From assembly GCF_001417735.1 (NCBI RefSeq), contig NZ_BBUZ01000022.1:885978-949977 (forward strand): a stretch of DNA of 64,000 bases. Direction: 5' to 3'. The position numbers were made by a program, and so were the translations under genes. The notes beneath the pieces are model-generated. The model had not been told where the DNA came from. It saw only the letters and a program-made list of their open reading frames with translations, and ran no database searches. The DNA comes from Streptomyces sp. NBRC 110028. GTDB lineage: Bacteria; Actinomycetota; Actinomycetes; Streptomycetales; Streptomycetaceae. Position 1 is the stretch's first letter; every line of letters starts with the position of its first letter. Below are positions 17,061 through 27,204 of the stretch, piece by piece.

Positions 17061-17725
17061 CGGGGCCAACCCGCCCCCGGGCGGCTGGTGACCAGCCCGG
17101 CCCGGTCGGCGACGATGGCGGCCTGCACCCGGTTGAGCCCGCCCAGCTTGCCGAGCACCGCCCGCACATGGTCCTTGACGGTGCTGGGCGCGAGCCCCAT
17201 GCGCTCGGCGATCTGCGAGTTGGCCAGACCCTCGCCCAGCAGCGCGAGCACTTCGCGTTCGCGCGGGGTGAGGGCGTCGACGGCGGTGGCGGCGGTCACC
17301 TCGGCCTCGGCGGCGAGATAGCCGCCGATGACGGCCCCGGTGACGCCGGGGTCGAGGACGCTGCCGCCCTGGGCGAGGGTGCGTACCGCGCGGACGAGTT
17401 GTTCCGGGTCGGTGTCCTTGAGGAGGAAACCGGCCGCCCCGGCGCGCAGTGCGGCGGTCAGGTACTCCTGGGCGTCGAAGGTGGTCAGCATGGCGACGGT
17501 GGGGGAGCGGGGCGCGGCGCGCAGCTGCCCGAGCACGGTGAGGCCGTCGGCGTCGGGCATCCGGATGTCGAGGAGCACCACGTCGGCGTCGCTGCCGAGC
17601 ACGGTTTCGACCGCTGTTCCGCCGGAGCACTCGGCGACCACGTCGATGTCCGGGGCCGTGCCCAGGATCAGCCGCAGGCCGGATCGTACGAGCGCCTCGT
17701 CGTCGACCACCGCAACACGGATCAC
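17057..17725 (-). CDS. NarL/FixJ-family response regulator
   Basis: A 222-residue DNA-binding regulator. The receiver domain has the acidic pair at residues 8-9 (VVDDE), phospho-acceptor Asp53 (LLDIRMPD) and Lys103 (FLLKD). The C-terminal LuxR-type helix-turn-helix is LTPREREVLALLGEGLANSQIAERMGLAPSTVKDHV. GTG 17725 has GGAGGGAG six bases upstream. It is the first gene of the operon with the kinase. A 22-bp perfect palindrome lies about 100 bases upstream and is a good candidate for its own binding site. Confidence 0.95.
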   Translation of the reverse strand: MIRVAVVDDEALVRSGLRLILGTAPDIDVVAECSGGTAVETVLGSDADVVLLDIRMPDADGLTVLGQLRAAPRSPTVAMLTTFDAQEYLTAALRAGAAGFLLKDTDPEQLVRAVRTLAQGGSVLDPGVTGAVIGGYLAAEAEVTAATAVDALTPREREVLALLGEGLANSQIAERMGLAPSTVKDHVRAVLGKLGGLNRVQAAIVADRAGLVTSRPGAGWPR

Positions 17726-17823
17726 CGGCCGCTCCCTCCCTCAGCTGTCATGTGCATTGTCCGCACAGCCTGCCGCATCGAGGCGCCAATATGGAGTGGT
17801 CTCCTCCGCCCTGTTGGGGGGAT

Positions 17824-17845
17824 CACCCCGCCGATCGGCGGGGTG
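17824..17845. promoter_or_regulatory. 22-bp perfect palindrome, candidate operator
   Basis: CACCCCGCCGA is followed directly by its reverse complement with no loop. The absence of a loop makes a terminator unlikely and a dimeric DNA-binding protein site likely. It lies about 100 bases upstream of the response-regulator start; autoregulation is inferred. Confidence 0.5.
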
Positions 17846-18037
17846 CGAGGGAAGACCTGGGGCGGATGTGCGCCCCGCCGGGGCCGGGCAGAGTGGATCA
17901 CATGCCGCACCACTCCGCGGGGTCGACCCGAACCCCCGCCCCAGCAGCGTGCCGTACGGCCTCTCGGCGCGCCGTGACCGCCGTGGCCGAAAATGGTCGC
18001 GGTGCGGGGCCGGCAGCGGGGCGTTACGGCGCAGGAC

Positions 18038-18068
18038 AGGCCGCCGCGACCCCCACACGCGGCGGCCT
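18038..18068 (-). terminator. Terminator hairpin of the XRE-TPR regulator gene
   Basis: A perfect 11-bp stem (18038-18048 with 18058-18068) has a nine-base loop. It is about 140 bases beyond the stop of the leftward regulator gene and the only strong hairpin in that stretch. Confidence 0.55.
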
Positions 18069-18206
18069 GTTCACCCTTTGACCCGCCCGCCGTGCCGTGC
18101 CGACCGGCCCTTGCCGGGGGAGGACCGGCCCAGCGGGGGCTGACCAACCCCGAGTGGCCCCCGGCCCGGCGGGCGCACCAACCGCCCCGCGGCCCGGTGG
18201 CCGGTG

Positions 18207-19682
18207 TCAGCGCGCGCCCTGGAGGGGCGGTTCGGCCGGGGCCGGGCCCAGCGTGGTGGTGCCCGGGGCGGCCCGGTGCCCCAGCCCCGTCCGGTACGCG
18301 TCCATCGCGGCCTCCAACCGCCCCTCGCGCCGCAGCAGATCGCCCAGCAGCCGGCACAGGTCGGCCAGGTCACCGGCGGCGCCGGTGCGTTCCAGCAGCG
18401 ACAGCGCCGCGCAGTAGTGCTCCTCCGCCTCCTCCGCGTCGCCGCGCTCGTCGGCTATCAGCCCGAGCAGCCGGTGGGCGCCGCCCGCGTGCACCGCGCC
18501 GCGCTCCGCGGTGAGTTCGACCGCCTCCTGCCCGTCCCTGGAACTGCCGGAGTCGCCGGAGCTGCCGGAGCTGCCGGAGTCGCCGGAGTCCCTGGAGCCG
18601 CCGGATCTCGCCAGCAGGGGCCGGAGCAGCGCTTCCGCCGCGGCGGTGCGGCCTCGCCGCCGCAGCACGTCGGCCAGCTCCACCTCCACCTGCACCATGA
18701 ACAGCGCCGCCCGCTTGGACGCCAGCATGTCGCGGGCGATGCGCAGTTCGCTCTCCGCCCGCTCCAGGTCGCCGTCCTGTGCGTGGACGTAGCCGCGCAT
18801 CCAGTGGCAGTGCGCCAGATCGGTGCGCAGCCGCAGTTGTTCGTACAGCTCCTGCGCCTTGGCCAGCGAGGCGTCGGCCTCCGCGGTGCGGCCCTCGGCT
18901 ATCAGGGTGCGGGCCACCCCGCGGTGCATCTGGGCGACCAGTTCCGGGTTGTCGACGCTGGGCGCCAGCGCGAGGGAGAGTTCGGCGGCGCGGACCGCAC
19001 GGGCGTGCGCTCCCATGTCCATGTACGGGGCGATCGCGGCGGTGTAGAGCAGCAGCAGGGCGTTCGGGTCGTGCAACCCGGAGGCGTTCAGCTCGTCGAT
19101 GGCGCTCTCCAGCAGATAGCAGGAGTAGCGCAGCTCGCCCGCGAGCAGATGGGCCACGGCGCGGCCGCGGATCGCCGGGACGCGACGCGGCAGCGGCTCG
19201 TCGGCAAGCAGCTTCTCGGCGGCCTCGAAGTGGTCGCGGGCGGCGGTCAGTTCGCCGGTCTCCATGGCGCAGTCGCCGAGCCCCAGCAGGGCCGCCGCCC
19301 GCTCGTCGGTGAAGCCGAGCAGGTCGGCCTCGGCGCCCAGCGCCGCGAAGCGGGCGGCCGCGTCCTCGGTGTCGCCGGTGGCCAGCGTCCGCCGGGCATC
19401 GGTGAGCCCGGCGCGCAGCCGGGTCGCGTCCTGCGGCGAACGGCCGGTGACCAGCTCCTCGTACGTGACGCCGAGGCGTTCGGCGAGGTGGCGCAGGGCG
19501 ACCTCGGAGGGGCGGACCTTTCCGGCCTCCAGCGTGGAGACATACGCCGCGGTGTACGCCGGTTCGGCCAGCTGCCGCTGGGTGAACCCGCGTTCCGTGC
19601 GCAGCCGTAACACCCGGCGCCCGATCTCCGCCGTACCCTCCGCCCCCGCCGCCCGACCGTCTCCGGCGCGCTTTTCGGCCAC
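18207..19682 (-). CDS. XRE-family regulator with TPR repeats
   Basis: A 491-residue transcriptional regulator. A Cro/C1-type helix-turn-helix is at about residues 18-75 (IGRRVLRLRTERGFTQRQLA, then AAYVSTLEAGKVRPSEVALRHLA). The remaining 400 residues are tetratricopeptide repeats of about 36-40 residues (for example ALLGLGDCAMETGELTAARDHF), a layout shared with peptide-sensing regulators. The third quarter holds a Ser/Gly/Asp linker (GGSRDSGDSGSSGSSGDSGS) encoded by CCGGAG-like repeats near 18540-18605. GTG 19682 is chosen because the longer frame to 19745 has no ribosome site and codes for no helix. It is monocistronic and divergent from the M64 peptidase gene, which it may control. Confidence 0.85.
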   Translation of the reverse strand: MAEKRAGDGRAAGAEGTAEIGRRVLRLRTERGFTQRQLAEPAYTAAYVSTLEAGKVRPSEVALRHLAERLGVTYEELVTGRSPQDATRLRAGLTDARRTLATGDTEDAAARFAALGAEADLLGFTDERAAALLGLGDCAMETGELTAARDHFEAAEKLLADEPLPRRVPAIRGRAVAHLLAGELRYSCYLLESAIDELNASGLHDPNALLLLYTAAIAPYMDMGAHARAVRAAELSLALAPSVDNPELVAQMHRGVARTLIAEGRTAEADASLAKAQELYEQLRLRTDLAHCHWMRGYVHAQDGDLERAESELRIARDMLASKRAALFMVQVEVELADVLRRRGRTAAAEALLRPLLARSGGSRDSGDSGSSGSSGDSGSSRDGQEAVELTAERGAVHAGGAHRLLGLIADERGDAEEAEEHYCAALSLLERTGAAGDLADLCRLLGDLLRREGRLEAAMDAYRTGLGHRAAPGTTTLGPAPAEPPLQGAR

Positions 19683-20084
19683 CGTGCCCTCTTCTCCCCG
19701 GCGGTAACTCGGCGCCGGGCTCAGTCCATCTACAGGAGGATGCATAAGATGCGGCAGGTGAGGGGAGCAGTACCGGACGGGCCGGGCGCCAGGCGACCGT
19801 CCGTCAGCCGGGACCGCTCCTCACCGACCGCCGTTTCGACGTACCGCTCGACCATAAGGCTCCCGGCGGGTTGCGGATCCGGCTTTGCGGACGACAGGTT
19901 GGCCGCCGTGGGTACGGAGTGTCACTTTCGGGCGGGGGCGCGAGCCTGGGCTATAGGGCCTGATGGTCGATTTGTTTAGCGATTTCCCTAGTTCCCGTTG
20001 CTCGGACCTTCCTTTGGCCTTAGGTTGAGCGGCGAATTAATCATGTTTAACAGGCCGCTTACGGAGTAAACCTCGGGAGCCCCC
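19683..20084. other. Divergent intergenic region with AT-rich promoter DNA
   Basis: The right 120 bases are the most AT-rich of the window (around GATTTGTTTAGCGATTTCCC and GAATTAATCATGTTTAACA) and should carry the promoter of the M64 peptidase gene. A 76-codon frame from ATG 19749 to 19979 has a strong AGGAGG ribosome site. One part (CGSGFADDRLAAV) recalls the N terminus of AtuA/DUF1446 proteins, but the rest does not; it may be a remnant. Confidence 0.4.
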
Positions 20085-21446
20085 GTGCGCAGAGGGAGAT
20101 GGCGACGCCGCCACACGCCCTTACGCTCCGCTGTCGTCGCCGGAGGTGCGGCGCTGACGGCGGCGCTCGCCGCGACCGTGAGCGCCCCCGCCGCCCCTTC
20201 GGCGTCCGCCGCCTCCGCCGCCGCCGAGCGGGTCCGGCGCACCCATGAGGTGGAGTACTTCACCGGCCCCGGCGCCCACCCCCGGCACGCCGAGGTCCCG
20301 GCCACCACTCCCGCCCGGCTCACCCGGGGCGACCGCACGCTCTCCCCCGCCGAGACCGCCGCCGACGGCGAGGTGGCGCCCGTCATCGAGAACGGCCCAC
20401 CGGCAGACAAGGTCGACGTCGTCTTCGTCGGCGACGGCTACACCGCCGCCCAGCAGGGCGACTTCCACGCCGACGTACGCTCCACATGGGCGCAGATCTC
20501 CGCGATCGAGCCGTACGCCGCCTACCGGAACCTCTTCAACGTCTGGTCCGTGGACGCCGTCTCCAACCAGTCCGGCGTCTCCGGCGACCCGTCCAAGGGC
20601 GTCGTCAAGGACACCGCCCTCGACTCCTACTTCTGGTGCGACGGCACCGAGCGGCTGCTGTGCGTCGACACCGGCAAGGTCGGGTCGTACGCCGCGAAGG
20701 CGCCGCAGGCCGACCTGGTGATCGTGCTGTCCAACTCCGCCAAGTACGGCGGCGCGGGCTACACGATCAGCTCCGGCGCCGGCTACGACGGCATCGCCAC
20801 CGCCTCCTCCGACCACCCGGACTCCGACCAGATCGCCGTCCACGAGACCGGCCACTCCGTCGGCGGCCTCGCCGACGAGTACGTGTACGCCAAGAACGGC
20901 AGCTACACCGGAGCCGAACCCGGCGAGCCCAACGTCACCAAGCTGACCGCCGCCCAGCTCACCGAGCAGAAGCGGAAGTGGTACCGCTGGATCGGCCACA
21001 CCTCACCGGACGGCGGCACGGTCGGCGCGTACGAGGGCGGCCGCTACTACCCCAAGGGCCTCAACCGCCCCACCCAGAACTCGATCATGCGCACGCTCGG
21101 CCGTGAGTACAGCCTCCCCGGCCGCGAAGCGATGATCGCGGGCTTCTACCGCCACGCCGGCGTGCTCAGCAGCCGCACCGGCACCGGAACCCTCCTCGCC
21201 CGGGCGGCGAGCCTCAAGGTGAACGTGCCGAAGACCGCCTCGCTCACCTGGTACGTGGACGGTGCCGAAGTCACCGCGGCCCGCGGCAGGAAGACCGTCA
21301 CCCCCGCGTCGCTCGGCGTACCGTCCGACGGCAAGCCCCACACCGTCACCGCCAAGGCCGTGGACCACACTCGCGCGGTGAAAGACCCCGCGCTGCGCAA
21401 GCTGCTGACCGCCTCCCGCACCTGGAAGGTCCCCGTCGCCAGCTGA
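20085..21446 (+). CDS. Secreted M64-family zinc metallopeptidase
   Basis: A 453-residue exported protease of the IgA peptidase M64 family. A Sec signal peptide (RRRHTPLR n-region, AVVAGGAALTAALAATVSA core) is cleaved near residue 43. The catalytic domain begins near KVDVVFVGDGYTAAQQGDFH. The zinc-binding motif HETGHSVGGLADE gives ligands His253 and His257, with Asp264 as the likely third ligand and Glu254 as the base. The last 110 residues look like an Ig-like beta domain (KVNVPKTASLTWYVDG). The natural substrate is unknown. GTG 20085 has GGGAG just upstream. Expression is probably governed by the divergent XRE-TPR regulator, though that is inference. Confidence 0.93.
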   Translation: MRRGRWRRRHTPLRSAVVAGGAALTAALAATVSAPAAPSASAASAAAERVRRTHEVEYFTGPGAHPRHAEVPATTPARLTRGDRTLSPAETAADGEVAPVIENGPPADKVDVVFVGDGYTAAQQGDFHADVRSTWAQISAIEPYAAYRNLFNVWSVDAVSNQSGVSGDPSKGVVKDTALDSYFWCDGTERLLCVDTGKVGSYAAKAPQADLVIVLSNSAKYGGAGYTISSGAGYDGIATASSDHPDSDQIAVHETGHSVGGLADEYVYAKNGSYTGAEPGEPNVTKLTAAQLTEQKRKWYRWIGHTSPDGGTVGAYEGGRYYPKGLNRPTQNSIMRTLGREYSLPGREAMIAGFYRHAGVLSSRTGTGTLLARAASLKVNVPKTASLTWYVDGAEVTAARGRKTVTPASLGVPSDGKPHTVTAKAVDHTRAVKDPALRKLLTASRTWKVPVAS

Positions 21447-21460
21447 CGCACCCCCCAGCC

Positions 21461-21504
21461 GCCGCCCCGTGGACCCCCGCCGCGGGGCGGCTTGTCTTTC
21501 TTTT
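21461..21504 (+). terminator. Intrinsic terminator of the M64 peptidase gene
   Basis: A 9-bp stem (21461-21469 with 21483-21491) is followed by the T-rich tail TTGTCTTTCTTTTGA, rare in this GC-rich window. Confidence 0.7.
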
Positions 21505-21562
21505 GAGGCTCGGTTCTGAGGCTCGGTTCTGAGGTCGGTTCTGAGGTCGGTTCTGAGGCTCG
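21505..21562. repeat. 12/13-bp tandem repeat downstream of the M64 gene
   Basis: Two copies of GAGGCTCGGTTCT, two of GAGGTCGGTTCT and a partial fifth copy follow each other directly after the terminator. The length change between units points to slippage. Confidence 0.9.
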
Positions 21563-21759
21563 CTCGTCGATGCGGGGCGGCCGCGGTCCGCCCCTGTAAC
21601 ATCGGCACGCTCTACGATCCCCGACCCGGCCCGTCCGCTCAATCGCCCCCGAGGGCGAGCGCGCGCGCTCGCGTTCCCCCGGCGCGCGGCTCATCCCACA
21701 AGGCGCCGGGGCCGCCCACCGCAGGCAGCGCCTCCGGAGCCGTGGGGCACGATGAGCCC

Positions 21760-23307
21760 ATGGCTGACAACGGGGGCAATACCGGCCTGCTGGCCGGGCG
21801 TTATCGGCTGGTCTCACGGCTCGGCCGCGGTGGCATGGGCACGGTCTGGCGGGCCGTCGACGAACTGCTGGGCCGCGATGTCGCGCTCAAGGAACTGCAC
21901 GTGGACGAGGGCTCCGGCCCCGACGACCGGCTGCGCGGCGAGCGCGCGCTGCGGGAGGCCCGTACGGTCGCGCAGATCAAGCATCCCCATGTGATCGTCC
22001 TGCACGATGTGGTGGAGCAGGACGGTCATCCGTGGATCGTCATGGAACTGGTCGACGGGTCCTCGCTCGCCGACCGGCTGGGCGCGCAGGGCCCGCTCGG
22101 GCCGCGCGAGGCGGGCCGGGTGGCGGCGGCGCTGCTGGACGCGCTGCGGGTGGCGCATGCGCGCGGCGTCCTGCACCGGGACATCAAACCGGCGAACGTC
22201 CTGGTCGAGGCGGGCACCGGCCGCGTCGTGCTGACGGACTTCGGGATCGCGCAGGTCGACGGGGCGACGACGCTGACCGAGACCGGGGCGTTCGTGGGCT
22301 CGCCCGAGTACACGGCGCCGGAGCGGATGTCGGGTCGCCGTACCGGGCCCGAGTCGGATCTGTGGTCGCTCGGCGTGCTGCTGTGCACGCTGGTGAGCGG
22401 CGTGTCGCCGTTCCACCGGGAGTCCGTGGCGGCGGTGCTGCACGCCGTCGTCCACGACGAGGTGCGCGTGCCGGAGGCCGCCGGGCCGCTGCGGCCGCTC
22501 ATCGAGGGGCTGTTGCGGCGCGATACGCGCAAGCGGCTGAGCGCGGACGAGGCGACGCGGATGCTGCGCACGTACCTGGACTCGGGGGACACCTCGGGGT
22601 TCTCCGCGGAGGGCACCCCGACGCGGTCCGGCGCGCCGCTCGCGCCCCCGGCTGCCACCCCGCTCGCCTCGACCACCCCCGCATCGCGGCCGCGCCGTGT
22701 CCCCGGGCGCCGTACGGTGCTGATGGCCGTCGCCGCGGTCGTCGCCCTCGCCGGGCTGGGCGCGGGCACGATGGCGCTGCTGGACGACGGCGGCAAGGGC
22801 ACGACGGCCGGTGACCGTGGCGCGGCCCGGGTCGCGGAGGAGGGCACCGGCCAGGACGCGAGCGCGGGCGGCGACGCGGAACCGGCCGCGCGGGCCCCGG
22901 ACCGGACGGCCTCCCCGAAGACGTCCCCGGAACCGAAGACGTCCCCGGACCCGAAGGCGTCCACCGACCCGGAGGCGCCGACATCCCCCGAGGCGTCCCC
23001 CGGCGGTGTGCCCGAGGGGTATGAGCTGGTCCACGACCCGGCCGGGTTCTCGCTCGCCGTACCGGACGGCTTCGCCCGCCAGGACAAGTCGCCCCGGGTC
23101 TACTACAACTCGCCCGGCCTGGAGTTCCGTATCGGCGTCCACCCCCAGGAGCCGGACCCGAGGGGCCCCCTCTCCGTGAGCCGGGCGGCGGACGCCAAGG
23201 GGCCGAGCAGCTACGAGGGGTACCGCAACGGGCAGGTCATCCGGACCACGCACAACGGGCACCCGGCGGCGCTGTGGGGCGTTCGTCTGGGACGGTTCGG
23301 CCGATGA
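21760..23307 (+). CDS. Membrane Ser/Thr protein kinase, C-terminal domain frameshifted
   Basis: A 515-residue Hanks-type kinase. Gly loop GRGGMG (22-27), catalytic Lys44 (VALKE), HRDIKPAN (139-146), DFG (160-162) and APE are all intact. A Pro/Ser/Thr-rich juxtamembrane region leads to one transmembrane helix (TVLMAVAAVVALAGLGAGTMALL, about 320-345). The extracellular part then runs PEGYELVHDPAGFSLAVPDGF and stops abruptly at 23307. In the +1 frame the expected C-terminal sequence (FVWDGSADDG... to RSGAPG) continues to a stop at 23461. The break is at GGGG 23276-23279. The kinase half should still work; the sensor is shortened. Another Ser/Thr kinase follows. ATG 21760 is preferred over GTG 21742. 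Confidence 0.85.
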   Translation: MADNGGNTGLLAGRYRLVSRLGRGGMGTVWRAVDELLGRDVALKELHVDEGSGPDDRLRGERALREARTVAQIKHPHVIVLHDVVEQDGHPWIVMELVDGSSLADRLGAQGPLGPREAGRVAAALLDALRVAHARGVLHRDIKPANVLVEAGTGRVVLTDFGIAQVDGATTLTETGAFVGSPEYTAPERMSGRRTGPESDLWSLGVLLCTLVSGVSPFHRESVAAVLHAVVHDEVRVPEAAGPLRPLIEGLLRRDTRKRLSADEATRMLRTYLDSGDTSGFSAEGTPTRSGAPLAPPAATPLASTTPASRPRRVPGRRTVLMAVAAVVALAGLGAGTMALLDDGGKGTTAGDRGAARVAEEGTGQDASAGGDAEPAARAPDRTASPKTSPEPKTSPDPKASTDPEAPTSPEASPGGVPEGYELVHDPAGFSLAVPDGFARQDKSPRVYYNSPGLEFRIGVHPQEPDPRGPLSVSRAADAKGPSSYEGYRNGQVIRTTHNGHPAALWGVRLGRFGR

Positions 23308-23461
23308 CGGCGGCTCCCGGCAGACCTTCGACCTGAGCTGGAACGAGGGCGGCAAGATGTACGATCTGTGGATTTCTGCCCCGGTGGAGAAGAAGTCCGA
23401 GGGGAAACGTCACTTCGATACGGCTGTCGCCACGTTCGCCCGATCCGGGGCGCCGGGCTGA
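23281..23461 (+). pseudogene. Displaced C-terminal coding tail of the upstream kinase
   Basis: In the +1 frame relative to the kinase gene this stretch encodes about 60 residues (FVWDGSADDGGSRQTFDLSW, then NEGGKMYDLWISAPVEKKSE, ending RSGAPG). They are the missing end of its extracellular domain: the paralogous kinase at 38915-40519 has the matching AAIWEFRF and YAIYLSAPEDQW segments. Deleting one G from 23276-23279 would restore one continuous frame to 23461. Confidence 0.8.
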
Positions 23462-23548
23462 CCTGGCCGCAACGGGTTTGTCACGAGCCGTCCGCGCGGC
23501 CCATCGGCGGGTGGCGGTGTTCACCGCCCACGAGGTAATGATTTGCGC

Positions 23549-25447
<1,899 letters not shown>

Positions 25448-25535
25448 ACGTCGCTTCCATGGGCCGTTGTTCCGCGGCCATGAATTGTTACCGCCGGGTA
25501 CCCAAACCGCCCGGCCGGGGCCTACCCTCGCCCCC

Positions 25536-27176
25536 ATGACCGACTCGCAGGACAGCGCACAGGACCAGGCCGCATCCGCGGCGGAGGCCCCCGCCGACGG
25601 AAATCCGGTCGCCGCGAAGGGCACCCGGACCGCCGCCGACGTCATCACCCCCGAGCTGGTCGCCCGGCTCGCCCGGGGCGTCGTGGGCAGCGGCAGTACC
25701 GTCAACCACACCCCGTTCACCGGGGAGGTCCTGGCCTCCGGGCTGCCCGAGTCCACCCCCGAGGACGTCGCCACCGCCTTCGAGCAGGCCCGCGCGGCCC
25801 AGCGGGCCTGGGCCGCGACCCCCGTGCGCGCCCGCGCCGCCGTCCTCCTGCGCTTCCACGACCTGCTGCTGCGCCGCCAGCCGGAGGTCCTGGACCTGAT
25901 CCAGCTGGAGACCGGCAAGACCCGGCTGCACGCCCACGAGGAGATCCAGGGCGTCGTCCTCGCCGCCCGCCACTACGGCCGCAAGGCGCACGCCTATCTG
26001 CGTCCCAAGTCCCACCTGGGCGTCGTCCCCACGCTCACCAAGGTCACCGAACTGCGCCAGCCGCGCGGCGTCGTCGGCCAGATCGTGCCGTGGAACTACC
26101 CGCTGGAGCTGTCGGTCGGGGACGCGATACCCGCCTTCGTCGCGGGCAACGCGGTCGTCATGAAGCCGGACACCGAGACCGTGCTGACCGCCCTGTGGGC
26201 GCGTGAACTGATGCTGGAGGCCGGTATGCCTCCCGGGGTGTGGCAGATCGTCGTCGGGGACGGCCCGGTCGTCGGCCCGGCCGTCGTCGAGCACGCCGAC
26301 TACGTCTCGTTCACCGGCTCCACCCGCACCGGCCGCGGCGTGGCCCAGGCCGCCGCCGCCCGCCTGGTGGGCTGTTCGCTCGAACTCGGCGGCAAGAACG
26401 CCATGCTGGTGCTGCGCGACGCCGACCTCGACCGGGCGGCCGAGGGCGCGGTCCGCGCGTGCTTCGCCTCCGCGGGACAGTTGTGCATCTCCATCGAGCG
26501 GCTGTACGTCCACGAGTCGGTCGCGGACGACTTCGTGGAGCGGTTCGCGGCGCGTACGAAGGCCATGCGGCTCGGCTCGGCCCTCGCCTACGGCGCCGAG
26601 ATGGGCTCCCTGGTCTCCGAACGGCAGCTGGAGACCGTCACCCGCCATGTGGAGGAGGCCGTCTCCAAGGGCGCCACGGTCGTCGCCGGCGGCCGCCCCC
26701 GCCCGGACATCGGCCCGTACTTCTACGAACCGACGATCCTGGACGGCGTGGAGGCGCCGATGGCGGTGTGCACCGAGGAGACCTTCGGCCCGGTGGTGTC
26801 CGTCTACCGCTTCTCGGGCGAGGACGAGGCGATCGAGCGCGCCAACGCCACCCCGTACGGCCTGAATGCCAGCGTCTGGTCCAAGGACGGCCGGCGCGGC
26901 CGCGCGGTCGCCGCCCGGCTGCGCGCGGGCACCGTCAACGTCAACGAGGCGTACGCCGCCGCGTACGGCAGCGTCGCGTCCCCGATGGGCGGCATGGGCG
27001 ACTCCGGTCTCGGCCGCCGCCACGGCTCCGAGGGCATCCTCAAGTACACCGAGGCGCAGACGGTCGCCCAGCAGCGCATGATGCCGCTCGGCCCGTCCTT
27101 CGGCCTCACGGACGAGAAGTACGCGGAGTTCATGAGCCGCAGCCTGCGCGCGATGAAGGCCCTGCGGCTGCGCTGA
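25536..27176 (+). CDS. gabD2: Succinate-semialdehyde dehydrogenase (NADP-type, GabD2-like)
   Basis: A 546-residue aldehyde dehydrogenase that should oxidise succinic semialdehyde to succinate. The cofactor region IVPWNYPLELSVGDAIPA and the FTGSTRTGR loop are present. The general base is in LELGGKNAML (Glu near 283). The catalytic Cys317 is in SAGQLCISIERLY. The end motif is EETFGPVVSV. The GQLCIS context (rather than GQVCT) and the overall length match the SSADH group used by actinobacteria. It precedes the GMC oxidoreductase gene by 28 bases, so the two are probably co-transcribed. The exact aldehyde is inferred from family. Confidence 0.88.
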   Translation: MTDSQDSAQDQAASAAEAPADGNPVAAKGTRTAADVITPELVARLARGVVGSGSTVNHTPFTGEVLASGLPESTPEDVATAFEQARAAQRAWAATPVRARAAVLLRFHDLLLRRQPEVLDLIQLETGKTRLHAHEEIQGVVLAARHYGRKAHAYLRPKSHLGVVPTLTKVTELRQPRGVVGQIVPWNYPLELSVGDAIPAFVAGNAVVMKPDTETVLTALWARELMLEAGMPPGVWQIVVGDGPVVGPAVVEHADYVSFTGSTRTGRGVAQAAAARLVGCSLELGGKNAMLVLRDADLDRAAEGAVRACFASAGQLCISIERLYVHESVADDFVERFAARTKAMRLGSALAYGAEMGSLVSERQLETVTRHVEEAVSKGATVVAGGRPRPDIGPYFYEPTILDGVEAPMAVCTEETFGPVVSVYRFSGEDEAIERANATPYGLNASVWSKDGRRGRAVAARLRAGTVNVNEAYAAAYGSVASPMGGMGDSGLGRRHGSEGILKYTEAQTVAQQRMMPLGPSFGLTDEKYAEFMSRSLRAMKALRLR

Positions 27177-27204
27177 CCGGTACGGAGCGAACGGGAGGGT
27201 GCCA

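Larger units (their letters stand above)
17726..18206. other. Intergenic region upstream of the two-component operon
   Basis: No gene is supported. It contains the promoter side of the response-regulator operon with a 22-bp palindrome (17824-17845), and the terminator hairpin of the XRE-TPR regulator gene (18038-18068). The open frames here are GC-driven shadows without start signals or domains. Confidence 0.5.
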
